Below are positions 23,741-30,624 of a DNA stretch of 64,000 nucleotides, in pieces. Position 1 is the first letter of the stretch; each line of letters starts with the position of its first letter. Under the pieces are notes generated by a model. That model saw nothing but the letters and a program-made list of their open reading frames with translations. It did no database searches and was not told the DNA's origin. This DNA comes from CAZPNX01 sp964588285 (GTDB lineage Bacteria; Edwardsbacteria; AC1; EtOH8): the NCBI GenBank assembly GCA_964588285.1, contig CAZPNX010000004.1, forward strand, positions 1-64,000, given 5' to 3'. A program made the translations under genes and the position numbers.

Positions 23741-26376
23741 AGATACGCGAGATCCGCAGTCTGCGCGGAGCCAACTACTGGAGCAAGGGCCCGGTGGTCA
23801 AGATGGTGCTGGAGATGGGCGAACTCGACAGCCGGGTTACCACCGACTATCCCGGTTTCACCGAGCGCCTGCTGCAGCTGATGCCCAGCCTCTCGGAACA
23901 CCGCTGCGCCAAGGATCAGCCGGGAGGGTTTCTGGACAGCATGCGCCAGGGCACCAGCCTGGTGCACGTCATCGAGCACCTCTGCCTGGAGCTCCAATAC
24001 CTGGCCTATATGGACGTCTACTTCTGCAAATCCTATCCCACCAAAGAAGCCGGCGTCTATCTGGTGGCCTTCGAGTACTGGGTGGAGGAGGCCGGGATCT
24101 ACGCCGGCGAGGAGGCGGTACGCATCGTCCAGGATGTGATCGACGGCAAGAAGGACGAGGAGATAGACATCGACGGGGTGGTGCGGGAGATCAACCGCAT
24201 GGAGGAGGCCCATTATCTGGGCCCGACTTCGATGGCCATCATCGAGGAAGCCAAACGGCAGGGCATTTCCGTCTTTCGCCTGGACGATTACAACATCGTC
24301 CAATTGGGAGAAGGCAAGTACCAGAAGAGAATCCAGGCCTCGCTGACATCTGGCACTAGCGTCATCGCCACCGAGCTGGCCGGCAACAAGAAGGTCACCA
24401 AGCTGATGCTGCGGGAGAACGGCATCCCGGTGCCCCAGGGGACGGTGGCCACCAAGCTCTCCAGCGTCCTGGAGGACGCCCAGGAGCTGGGCTATCCGGT
24501 GGTGCTCAAGCCCTACGACGGCCACCACGGCAAAGGGGTGACCGTCAACATCCGAAACCAGGAACAGCTCCAGGCCGCCTTCGACCGGGCCAAGGAGCTG
24601 TCACACCGGGTGATTGTGGAGAAGATGGTCCCGGGGAGCGATTACCGCATCCTGGTGGTGGACGGCAAGTTCATCGCGGCTGCCAACCGCATTCCGGCCC
24701 ACGTCAAGGGCGACGGGGTCCATTCCATCAAACAGCTGATTGAGATCGAAAACCGCAATCCCAGGCGCGGGCCGGGGCATGAGAACGTCATGACCTATCT
24801 GGGCATCTCCGAGGTCACCCAGGGCCTGATGGCCGAGCGCGGCATCGACGAAAACGCGGTGCTGCCCGAGGGCGAGGTCTTCCATCTGGAGCGGACCGCC
24901 AACCTGTCCACCGGCGGCTCGGCCATCGACGTTACCCACCGGGTGCACCCGGCCAACAAATTCATGTTCGAACGGGTGGCCCGGATCGTCGGACTGGACG
25001 TGGCCGGCATCGACGTCATCGCCCCGGATCTGGACACCCCCTTGGTACAGAACGGGGGGGTGGTCATCGAGGTCAACGCCGCCCCGGGCCTGCGGATGCA
25101 CATCTCCCCCTCGGAGGGCAAGCCGCGCAATGTGGCCGAGCCCATCATCAACATGCTGTTCCCACCGGGCTCGGAGCACGATATCAAGATCGTCTCGGTG
25201 ACCGGGACCAACGGCAAAACCACCACCGTCCGGCTGATCAACCACATCATGAAGGGGACGGGGCTGGTTTGCGGCATGACCAACACCGACGGGGTTTACA
25301 TCAAGGACCGGCTGATCCTGGCCGGAGACATGAGCGGGCCGCGCTCGGCCCGGATGGTGCTGGAGGATCCGACGGTGGAGTGCGCCGTGCTGGAGACGGC
25401 CCGGGGCGGGCTGCTTAGAAGCGGCCTGGGCTACGGCACGGCCGACGTCGGCATCTGCATGAACGTGGCCGAGGATCACATCGGATTGGGCTTCATCGAG
25501 ACGGTCGAGGACCTGGCCCGGCTTAAATCACTGGTGCCGGCCACGGTGCGCCGGGGCGGCTACTCGGTGCTCAACGCCGACGACAAGTGGTGCCGCTGGA
25601 TGGCCCAGTTTTGCCGGGAGCACATCGTTTGGTTTTCCTTAACCCCCCAGAATCCCACGGTGCTGGAGCATGTGGAGAACGGAGGGCTGGCGGTGGTCTA
25701 CCAGAACGGATACATCACGGTGCTGGACGGCGAGGCGGTGGTGCCGGTGGCCCGGGCCTACGAGATACCCATCGCCATGGAGGGCAAGGCGGTCTTCAAC
25801 ATCCAGAACGCCATGGCGGCCACGGCCGCGGCCTACGCCCTCAAGGTCCGGGCCGAGGAGATCAGGGTGGGGCTGTCGTCATTTTTCCCGTCGCCGACAC
25901 AGACCCCGGGACGGATGAACATCATCCCCATCAAGGGATATAGCGTCATGATCGACTATGCCCATAATCCCCGAGCCTACGCCAACATCTTCGACTTGAT
26001 ATCCAGAATGGATTGCCGGCGGAGGATCCTGGTACTGGACGCAGTAGGGGACCGCCGCGATCAGGACATCGAGCAGCTGGCAGTCATTTCGGCCGGCCAC
26101 GCCGACCACATCATCGTCTACGAGGACAAGGACCTGCGGGGCCGGGCTCCGGGAGAGATCGCCGGGCTGCTGCGGCGCGGCCTGGGCCGGGCGGGCTTTC
26201 CGACCGAAAAGACAGAAGAGGTGCTGGACGAATTTCAGGCAGTGGACCGGGCTCTAAGCTTGGGCCAGACCGGGGATCTGATCATCTATATGACCGGCCG
26301 GGTGCAACAGGCCATCAAGTATCTCTACGACTACAAGGAGAAGGTGGACCCGGTGGCGGCTCCGTCGGTAGACTGA
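23737..26376 (+). CDS. cphA: Cyanophycin synthetase, canonical-looking
   Basis: CphA polymerises Asp and Arg into multi-L-arginyl-poly-L-aspartate without a ribosome: the ATP-grasp site adds Asp to the backbone and the Mur-ligase site adds Arg to the side chain. The 879-residue length is normal. It begins with the family start MKIREIRSLRGANYWSKGPV and carries HVIEHLCLELQ in the N domain. Next come VVLKPYDGHHGKGVTVN in ATP-grasp and GTNGKTTT (490-497) plus ETARGGLLRSGLG in the Mur-ligase half. The Mur-ligase C-terminal lobe is intact (IDYAHNPRAY and DAVGDRRDQDI). It is translationally coupled to the preceding variant ligase (ATGA overlap) and has a GGAGG ribosome site. Confidence 0.93.
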   Translation: MKIREIRSLRGANYWSKGPVVKMVLEMGELDSRVTTDYPGFTERLLQLMPSLSEHRCAKDQPGGFLDSMRQGTSLVHVIEHLCLELQYLAYMDVYFCKSYPTKEAGVYLVAFEYWVEEAGIYAGEEAVRIVQDVIDGKKDEEIDIDGVVREINRMEEAHYLGPTSMAIIEEAKRQGISVFRLDDYNIVQLGEGKYQKRIQASLTSGTSVIATELAGNKKVTKLMLRENGIPVPQGTVATKLSSVLEDAQELGYPVVLKPYDGHHGKGVTVNIRNQEQLQAAFDRAKELSHRVIVEKMVPGSDYRILVVDGKFIAAANRIPAHVKGDGVHSIKQLIEIENRNPRRGPGHENVMTYLGISEVTQGLMAERGIDENAVLPEGEVFHLERTANLSTGGSAIDVTHRVHPANKFMFERVARIVGLDVAGIDVIAPDLDTPLVQNGGVVIEVNAAPGLRMHISPSEGKPRNVAEPIINMLFPPGSEHDIKIVSVTGTNGKTTTVRLINHIMKGTGLVCGMTNTDGVYIKDRLILAGDMSGPRSARMVLEDPTVECAVLETARGGLLRSGLGYGTADVGICMNVAEDHIGLGFIETVEDLARLKSLVPATVRRGGYSVLNADDKWCRWMAQFCREHIVWFSLTPQNPTVLEHVENGGLAVVYQNGYITVLDGEAVVPVARAYEIPIAMEGKAVFNIQNAMAATAAAYALKVRAEEIRVGLSSFFPSPTQTPGRMNIIPIKGYSVMIDYAHNPRAYANIFDLISRMDCRRRILVLDAVGDRRDQDIEQLAVISAGHADHIIVYEDKDLRGRAPGEIAGLLRRGLGRAGFPTEKTEEVLDEFQAVDRALSLGQTGDLIIYMTGRVQQAIKYLYDYKEKVDPVAAPSVD

Positions 26377-26407
26377 GAGACAGAGGGGTTTGAAGGATTG
26401 TAACAGG

Positions 26408-27220
26408 ATGGCAACCATTTTCAAGGAAAGGCGATCGGAGGGGCGGGGGCTGCTGGCTTTAATCGGCGGCAGCGAGGACCGTAAAAGCGGCAACGGCCTG
26501 CTGGCCCGCATCGTTTTGGAAAGCCGTGCCCAAAGGGTGGCCGTGGTGCCGGCGGCCAGCACCGCCCAGGAGGAACTGGACCGAGACTACCGGGAGGTTT
26601 TTTTGAGACTGGGCGTCCCCCAAGTCGAGCCTTTGGTTGTCAGAGACCGCAGCCAGGCCGACAGCCCGATGAATCTGGAAAAAATAGAAGGGGCCGAGTT
26701 GATCTTCTTCACCGGCGGCAGCCAAGTCAGGCTGCTGGAGACGCTGGAGGGAACCAGGCTGGCCGAATTGATTTTGAAAAAGCACCTGGGCGGGACGGCA
26801 TTGGCCGGAACCTCGGCCGGAGCAGCCGCAGCCGGCGAATGGACCATTTTCTACGGCGACGGCCACGGCACCGAGAAAGAGGCCAGCGGCTGGAGAAGAG
26901 GCTTTGGCTTTCTGCCGGGCCTTACTGTGGACACCCACTTCTTGGAACGCAGCCGCATCTACCGGCTGGCCCAGTTCCTGGCCGCAGGTTTCTGCCGCTA
27001 CGGCCTGGGACTGCCCGAGGACACGGCCGTACTGGTGGGTCCGGACGGGATAATGGAGGCGGTCGGCTCTGGAGTGGTGACGGTGATGGACGGCGGCCAT
27101 ATCACCAGCAACAACTATCACCGGGTGGAAAAGGGCGCCCCGGTGTCGGTCAACGGGATCCGGCTCGGTTTTCTTCCGGCCGGGAGCAGATTCGACATAA
27201 CGCGGTGGGAGATGTCCTGA
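26408..27220 (+). CDS. cphB: Cyanophycinase
   Basis: CphB is a serine exopeptidase (family S51) that cuts cyanophycin into beta-Asp-Arg dipeptides. From the ATG at 26408 the product is 270 residues, the family size. The catalytic Ser136 lies in AGTSAGA, preceded by IFFTGGSQVRLLE, and a DTHFLERSR segment follows. The frame can also begin at a TTG at 26390, but the ATG has AAGGA at a better distance. The gene lies 31 bases after the canonical synthetase and one base before the next gene, so synthesis and degradation enzymes are in one transcription unit. Confidence 0.92.
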   Translation: MATIFKERRSEGRGLLALIGGSEDRKSGNGLLARIVLESRAQRVAVVPAASTAQEELDRDYREVFLRLGVPQVEPLVVRDRSQADSPMNLEKIEGAELIFFTGGSQVRLLETLEGTRLAELILKKHLGGTALAGTSAGAAAAGEWTIFYGDGHGTEKEASGWRRGFGFLPGLTVDTHFLERSRIYRLAQFLAAGFCRYGLGLPEDTAVLVGPDGIMEAVGSGVVTVMDGGHITSNNYHRVEKGAPVSVNGIRLGFLPAGSRFDITRWEMS

Positions 27221-27221
27221 G

Positions 27222-27695
27222 ATGAAGCCGGCCGAGATTCTGGCCAACGAGGTCATTGTTGTAGACGATCGCTCCTGCCTCTCGGGCAGCCGCGAGGTGG
27301 TCGGCCCCTATCTGGACATGGTCTGCCAGTCGACCGGGCCGGGCTACGAGGAGCCGGTGGTCTTTCTGATCTTCGAATCCGAAGAACAGCGTTTCAAGGG
27401 CATCGTCAAGGTCATCTACAATCCGCTGGGCAGGCAGAAATACCTTCTGTTCTCAGGTTTCGAGGGACTGTCGGAGGAGAGCCTCCACCTGGTCATCAAA
27501 GACCTGAACTCCACGCCATACGACTTCAAGTTTTTCAAGGTGAGGGACGGCGGGGCGGGGGTGGGAAGCTCCCGGGCGGTGACGGTCACCAAGTTCCTGG
27601 GGGTGAACTATTCCCGCTACCAGCAGCTGCTGGCCAGCGACGATGAGGGAAAGTTGGAGTTCGCAGAAAGCGGAGGGGAGGACCTGATAGGCTAG
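27222..27695 (+). CDS. Uncharacterised protein, last gene of the cyanophycin locus
   Basis: A 157-residue soluble protein that I do not recognise. It has no signal peptide, membrane segment or obvious catalytic motif. The sequence is mixed alpha/beta with a central VVFLIFESEEQRFKGIVKVI stretch and a C-terminal acidic tail. Its ATG begins one base after the cyanophycinase stop, and a strong terminator follows at 27794-27821, so it is clearly part of the operon. It may be a granule-associated or regulatory factor. That is inferred from position only. Confidence 0.7.
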   Translation: MKPAEILANEVIVVDDRSCLSGSREVVGPYLDMVCQSTGPGYEEPVVFLIFESEEQRFKGIVKVIYNPLGRQKYLLFSGFEGLSEESLHLVIKDLNSTPYDFKFFKVRDGGAGVGSSRAVTVTKFLGVNYSRYQQLLASDDEGKLEFAESGGEDLIG

Positions 27696-27793
27696 AAAAA
27701 TGACCAAGCGCTGCCACGGTCGCTAAACCCCGGAGATTGCTGGCGGCAAGCTGCAGGTAATGATACAACAAAGCCGGGAATGGCACAAAAGGC

Positions 27794-27821
27794 AAAAGCT
27801 TCCCTTTAGGGAAGCTTTTTT
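27794..27821. terminator. Rho-independent terminator of the cyanophycin operon
   Basis: An 11-base stem AAAAGCTTCCC / GGGAAGCTTTT (27794-27804 with 27809-27819) with a TTTA loop is followed by a T run. Because the left arm starts with A residues, it can also work on the minus strand and may stop the tRNA-Val transcript. Confidence 0.92.
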
Positions 27822-27906
27822 ACCAGGCCTCCGCCTGCTAAGGAAATAAGACATTTTATCCTGATAGGCGGTACCCCGCCTGTGCGGGGTTGCAGCCATG
27901 ATATCT

Positions 27907-27983
27907 TGGTGGGCGGTACGGGACTCGAACCTGTGACCTCTGGTATGTGAGACCAGCGCTCTAACCAGCTGAGCTAACCGCCC
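27907..27983 (-). tRNA. tRNA-Val (anticodon CAC)
   Basis: Read on the minus strand, the sequence folds as a cloverleaf. The acceptor GGGCGGT pairs with ACCGCCC and the D arm contains AGCTGGTTA. The anticodon stem CTGGT/ACCAG closes the loop CTCACAT with anticodon CAC, and the T loop is TTCGAGT. The 3' CCA is encoded. One A-C mismatch is seen in the T stem. It reads GUG codons. Confidence 0.96.
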
Positions 27984-28060
27984 GACTTTTATCATGCCTC
28001 CGTCATCAATTCGTCAGCACCGATGCAAGACATTCTCAGTGCAAGCCTGAGTAGGGCACC

Positions 28061-28171
28061 AGGTCTGGCTTTCGAAGGATGCCCGACCTATACCATGGCT
28101 CCGTCATCCTGAGGCAGGCATCAGGTCTGGCTTTCGAAGGACGCCCGACCTATATCACGGCTCGGTCATCC
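28061..28171. repeat. Two imperfect direct repeats, 62-base period
   Basis: A unit beginning AGGTCTGGCTTTCGAAGGA occurs at 28061-28110 and again at 28123-28171, with a few substitutions. The flanking CGTCATC and CCTGAG pieces are also partly repeated from 28003 on. No gene is present, and spacing and number do not suit a CRISPR array. Confidence 0.75.
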
Positions 28172-28371
28172 AATTCCTAACGCCAAGGATGGCTCTTTTC
28201 AAAAACTGCGCCTCAGATCATGATAAGTATATCAAACTATATTAAATGTTTCAAGCGCAATCTTTTCCATATAATCTGAGCTTTTTCCATAAAAACAATG
28301 GGTGCAATTAAAAAGCGTTGTAACGCAATATATGACAACATATTATGAATTATATTAACCATAAAAATCCT

Positions 28372-28401
28372 TTGCATTGCAGCCATATATTGTGGTATAA
28401 T
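28372..28401 (+). promoter_or_regulatory. Sigma70-type promoter for recF
   Basis: TTGCAT (28372-28377), an 18-base spacer and a perfect TATAAT (28396-28401). The start point would be near 28408, leaving a leader of about 48 bases that contains the DnaA box. Confidence 0.65.
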
Positions 28402-28422
28402 TATACAAATTATACATCTAAT

Positions 28423-28431
28423 TGTGGATAA
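28423..28431 (-). promoter_or_regulatory. Perfect DnaA box
   Basis: TGTGGATAA on the plus strand, the complement of the consensus TTATCCACA. It lies between the predicted recF start point and the recF ATG, so DnaA binding there could repress the transcript, or it could be part of an origin. Confidence 0.6.
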
Positions 28432-28455
28432 CTTTTTAAACAAAGGTTTTTTTTT

Positions 28456-29556
28456 ATGCATTTGAAGTCTCTTAAAGGAACCGGCTTTAGGAATCTTTAT
28501 GATTTTGAGCTGGAATTCTCACCGCAGAAAAACCTTTTTTTCGGTGGAAACGGCAGCGGCAAAACCAACCTGTTGGAGGCCATATACTACCTTTCCATCG
28601 GACGTTCGCAAAGAGAAACTGCCGAAGACGAGCATCTTATCCAGTTCAACAAGGACCTGTTGCGTCTGGAGGGCGTGGCCGAGGCCAAGAGCGGCGAAAT
28701 CCTGGTGGAATCGGCCTTAAACAAGGAAGAGAAAAGGCTCAAGATCAACGGAGAACCACAGCAACGCCTTTCCGAGCTTATCGGGCGCATGCCCATAGTC
28801 AGCCTTTCCCCGGAAGACGATGATCTATGCAAAGGCGGTCCCGGCAACCGCCGCCGATTCATGGATATGGCCATCTCCCAGTTCTCCAAGACCTACCTGG
28901 CCGATCTTCAGGAATACCGTAAGATACTTCACCAGCGCAACCGTCTGCTGTTCGACATCAGGGAGGGCCGGGCCGACTCCGAGTCGCTGTCGGTGTGGAA
29001 TCAACAATTGGTGGGCTGCGGCTCCAAGATCGTGCGCAAGCGCCTGGAGGTGATCGACGACCTCAAGGAGATGGCCGGCAGCCGGTATATGCGCATTTCC
29101 GGAGGGCGGGAGCGGCTGGGTCTGCGCTACCATCTTTCGTGCAAAACCGAACCGGGCGAGGGGGTGGATCAGGCTTTTCTACGGGCACTGAATACCAGCT
29201 TCGAATTCGAGAAGAGACGGGGGTTGACCATGTTCGGGCCGCACCGCGACGACCTGGAGATCACCATCGCCGGCCAACGAATCCGCAGCTTCGGCTCCCA
29301 GGGCCAGCAGCGGACGGCGGCCATCGCCCTGAAACTGGCCGAGGCCGAGATGCTGGCCGGACAGCTGGGCGAAAAGCCTGCCATCCTGTTGGACGAGATC
29401 TTTGCCGAGCTGGACCGCGACCGGGGCGGCTTGTTGGTCAACCAGCTGGAGCCGGACTACCAGATTTTCATCGCCACCGCCAAGGAGGACGACGTTTCGA
29501 AAAAAGACGGCTTCAAACGTTTCCGGGTGGAGGCGGGCCGGGTGACGTCCGACTGA
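28456..29556 (+). CDS. recF: DNA repair / replication protein RecF
   Basis: RecF is an SMC-like ATPase that helps load RecA at gapped DNA. The 366 residues include Walker A FGGNGSGKTNLLE (about 30-42), the signature region FGSQGQQRTAAIALKLAE and Walker B AILLDEIFAELDRDR. It begins with HLKSLKGTGFRNL, as family members do. It is the first gene of a replication group (recF, Nudix, dciA, gyrB, gyrA). No strong ribosome site is seen; the ATG at 28456 follows a T run. Confidence 0.93.
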   Translation: MHLKSLKGTGFRNLYDFELEFSPQKNLFFGGNGSGKTNLLEAIYYLSIGRSQRETAEDEHLIQFNKDLLRLEGVAEAKSGEILVESALNKEEKRLKINGEPQQRLSELIGRMPIVSLSPEDDDLCKGGPGNRRRFMDMAISQFSKTYLADLQEYRKILHQRNRLLFDIREGRADSESLSVWNQQLVGCGSKIVRKRLEVIDDLKEMAGSRYMRISGGRERLGLRYHLSCKTEPGEGVDQAFLRALNTSFEFEKRRGLTMFGPHRDDLEITIAGQRIRSFGSQGQQRTAAIALKLAEAEMLAGQLGEKPAILLDEIFAELDRDRGGLLVNQLEPDYQIFIATAKEDDVSKKDGFKRFRVEAGRVTSD

Positions 29557-29663
29557 TCACCGCAACTCTAGTTCATTAATCCCGATGTTGCGAAGATGCG
29601 AAGAGACGAAGTGACCAAGGCTCGGAGCGTATCCTCGCCGCTTCGGATATTCGGGAATTCGGA

Positions 29664-30122
29664 ATGGTCCTAGCCACGCTGGTCTACGTCCGCTCCGGCG
29701 GCAAAACGCTGATGATGCACCGGGTCAAAAAGCCGGGCGATATGCATTGGGGCAAGTGGAACGGCCTGGGCGGTAAAATCAAGCCCGGGGAGACACCCGA
29801 GGAATGCGCCGTTCGCGAGGTGCGCGAGGAAAGCGGCCTGTCTATTGAAAAGCCGAATCTGCGGGGCTTCATCACCTTTCCGGCCTTCGATCAATACGAC
29901 GATTGGTACGTTTTCCTGTTCACCGCCGACCGTTTTTCGGGCGCCCTGGCGGAGACGGACGAGGGCTACCTGGAGTGGATTGAGGACAGCCGGCTTCCCA
30001 AGCTGGACCTGTGGGAGGGCGACCTTCTGTTCCTGCGCTGGCTGGATCGGAATCAGTTTTTTTCGGCCAAGATCTGCTATGATCGGGGGAAGCTGTCGGG
30101 CCACGAGGTTATATTCTACTAG
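29664..30122 (+). CDS. Nudix hydrolase, MutT-like
   Basis: A 152-residue Nudix enzyme. The Nudix box is complete: GGKIKPGE, then seven residues, then REVREESG with the metal-binding Glu residues. Preceding WNGLGG and the overall size resemble MutT/8-oxo-dGTP diphosphatases and related (di)nucleotide hydrolases, so a role in cleaning the nucleotide pool is likely but the substrate is not certain. It sits between recF and dciA, where it is not normally found. A palindrome (30138-30163) follows its stop. Confidence 0.9.
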   Translation: MVLATLVYVRSGGKTLMMHRVKKPGDMHWGKWNGLGGKIKPGETPEECAVREVREESGLSIEKPNLRGFITFPAFDQYDDWYVFLFTADRFSGALAETDEGYLEWIEDSRLPKLDLWEGDLLFLRWLDRNQFFSAKICYDRGKLSGHEVIFY

Positions 30123-30137
30123 GCTATCAACTATTCA

Positions 30138-30163
30138 GTCATTCCTGCTTTCGCAGGGATGAC
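30138..30163. repeat. Extragenic GTCAT...ATGAC palindrome
   Basis: The stem GTCATTCCTGC / GCAGGGATGAC has one wobble pair and a TTTC loop. It lies 15 bases before the dciA start, so it may influence its translation. It shares its outer arms with the palindrome at 13496-13524. Confidence 0.7.
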
Positions 30164-30177
30164 ACCGGTGGGAGGCA

Positions 30178-30483
30178 GTGAACAAATCTAACAAGCCCGA
30201 GGCGGTGGGCGATATCCTGGACCGGCTGCTCAGGAGCCTGGAGATCGACAGAAAGATCGACGAAGGCAAGGCCCTGGAGCTTTGGCCGAAAGCGGCCGGC
30301 GACAGGCTGGCCATGGTCACCCGGGCCACCTCGGTGATCCGGGGGAAAATGACTGTGGATTGCCGTTCGCCGGTCTGGGCCCAGGAGTGCCGGATGCTGA
30401 AGGCTGAGCTGGTGGAAAAGCTGAACGCCGGCCTGGGCCGGGAGATCGTGAAAGATATAGTATTCAGGACCGGGGAATTTTGA
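30178..30483 (+). CDS. dciA: DUF721 / DciA-like protein
   Basis: A 101-residue protein of the DUF721 family. Members called DciA recruit the replicative helicase in bacteria that lack DnaC or DnaI. Recognisable features are the N-terminal ILDRLLRSLEI helix, LWPKAAGDRLA and VDCRSPVWAQECRMLK. Its position between recF and gyrB is the classic one for this family. Starts at a GTG (30178) after GGGAGG. The gene could be essential for helicase loading here, inferred from the family. Confidence 0.85.
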   Translation: MNKSNKPEAVGDILDRLLRSLEIDRKIDEGKALELWPKAAGDRLAMVTRATSVIRGKMTVDCRSPVWAQECRMLKAELVEKLNAGLGREIVKDIVFRTGEF

Positions 30484-30516
30484 TGGCCGCGGAAGGCACC
30501 CGAGAACAAGCTTATT

Positions 30517-30560
30517 ACTGCCCGCGAAACACGCGGAAGACAATGAAACCATGGGTTTAG
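30517..30560. repeat. Recurring intergenic CCGCGAAACACGCGGAAGAC-type motif
   Basis: A purine-rich motif built on CGC/GAAACACG. It resembles intergenic stretches at 493-516 (CCACCGAAAAACACGAAAGA), 19601-19618 (AACCGCAGAGCACGCAGA) and 32530-32552 (GCCACAGAGACGCCGAGGCA). All four lie just after a gene end. Its function is unknown. Confidence 0.4.
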
Positions 30561-30624
30561 AAGGCCATTTTCAGCGTTTTAGTGCTTTTCGTGGGAAAAA
30601 ATAAGTGAAAAAGGGGAATTTCCG

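Larger units (their letters stand above)
27984..28455. other. Intergenic region upstream of recF, candidate origin-proximal DNA
   Basis: The left part (28003-28190) holds imperfect direct repeats. The right part (28215-28450) is strongly AT-rich and carries two TTTTCCATA sequences (two mismatches each from the DnaA box), a GCGTT/AACGC palindrome (28314-28325), a promoter and one perfect DnaA box. An open frame on the minus strand (28237-28461) is low-complexity and not supported. The AT-rich stretch next to recF, dciA and gyrB is the kind of place where an origin may lie, but dnaA and dnaN are not here. Confidence 0.5.

Noticed and set aside
27723..27995. 90-codon frame across tRNA-Val
   Set aside because: It is the complement frame over the tRNA gene; typical shadow with VGRLAQLVRAL.
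28003..28190. Possible CRISPR array
   Set aside because: Only two imperfect units, with no regular spacers and no cas genes nearby.
28237..28461. 74-codon minus-strand frame upstream of recF
   Set aside because: AT-rich, Ile/Lys-rich, overlaps the recF promoter and DnaA box, no ribosome site.
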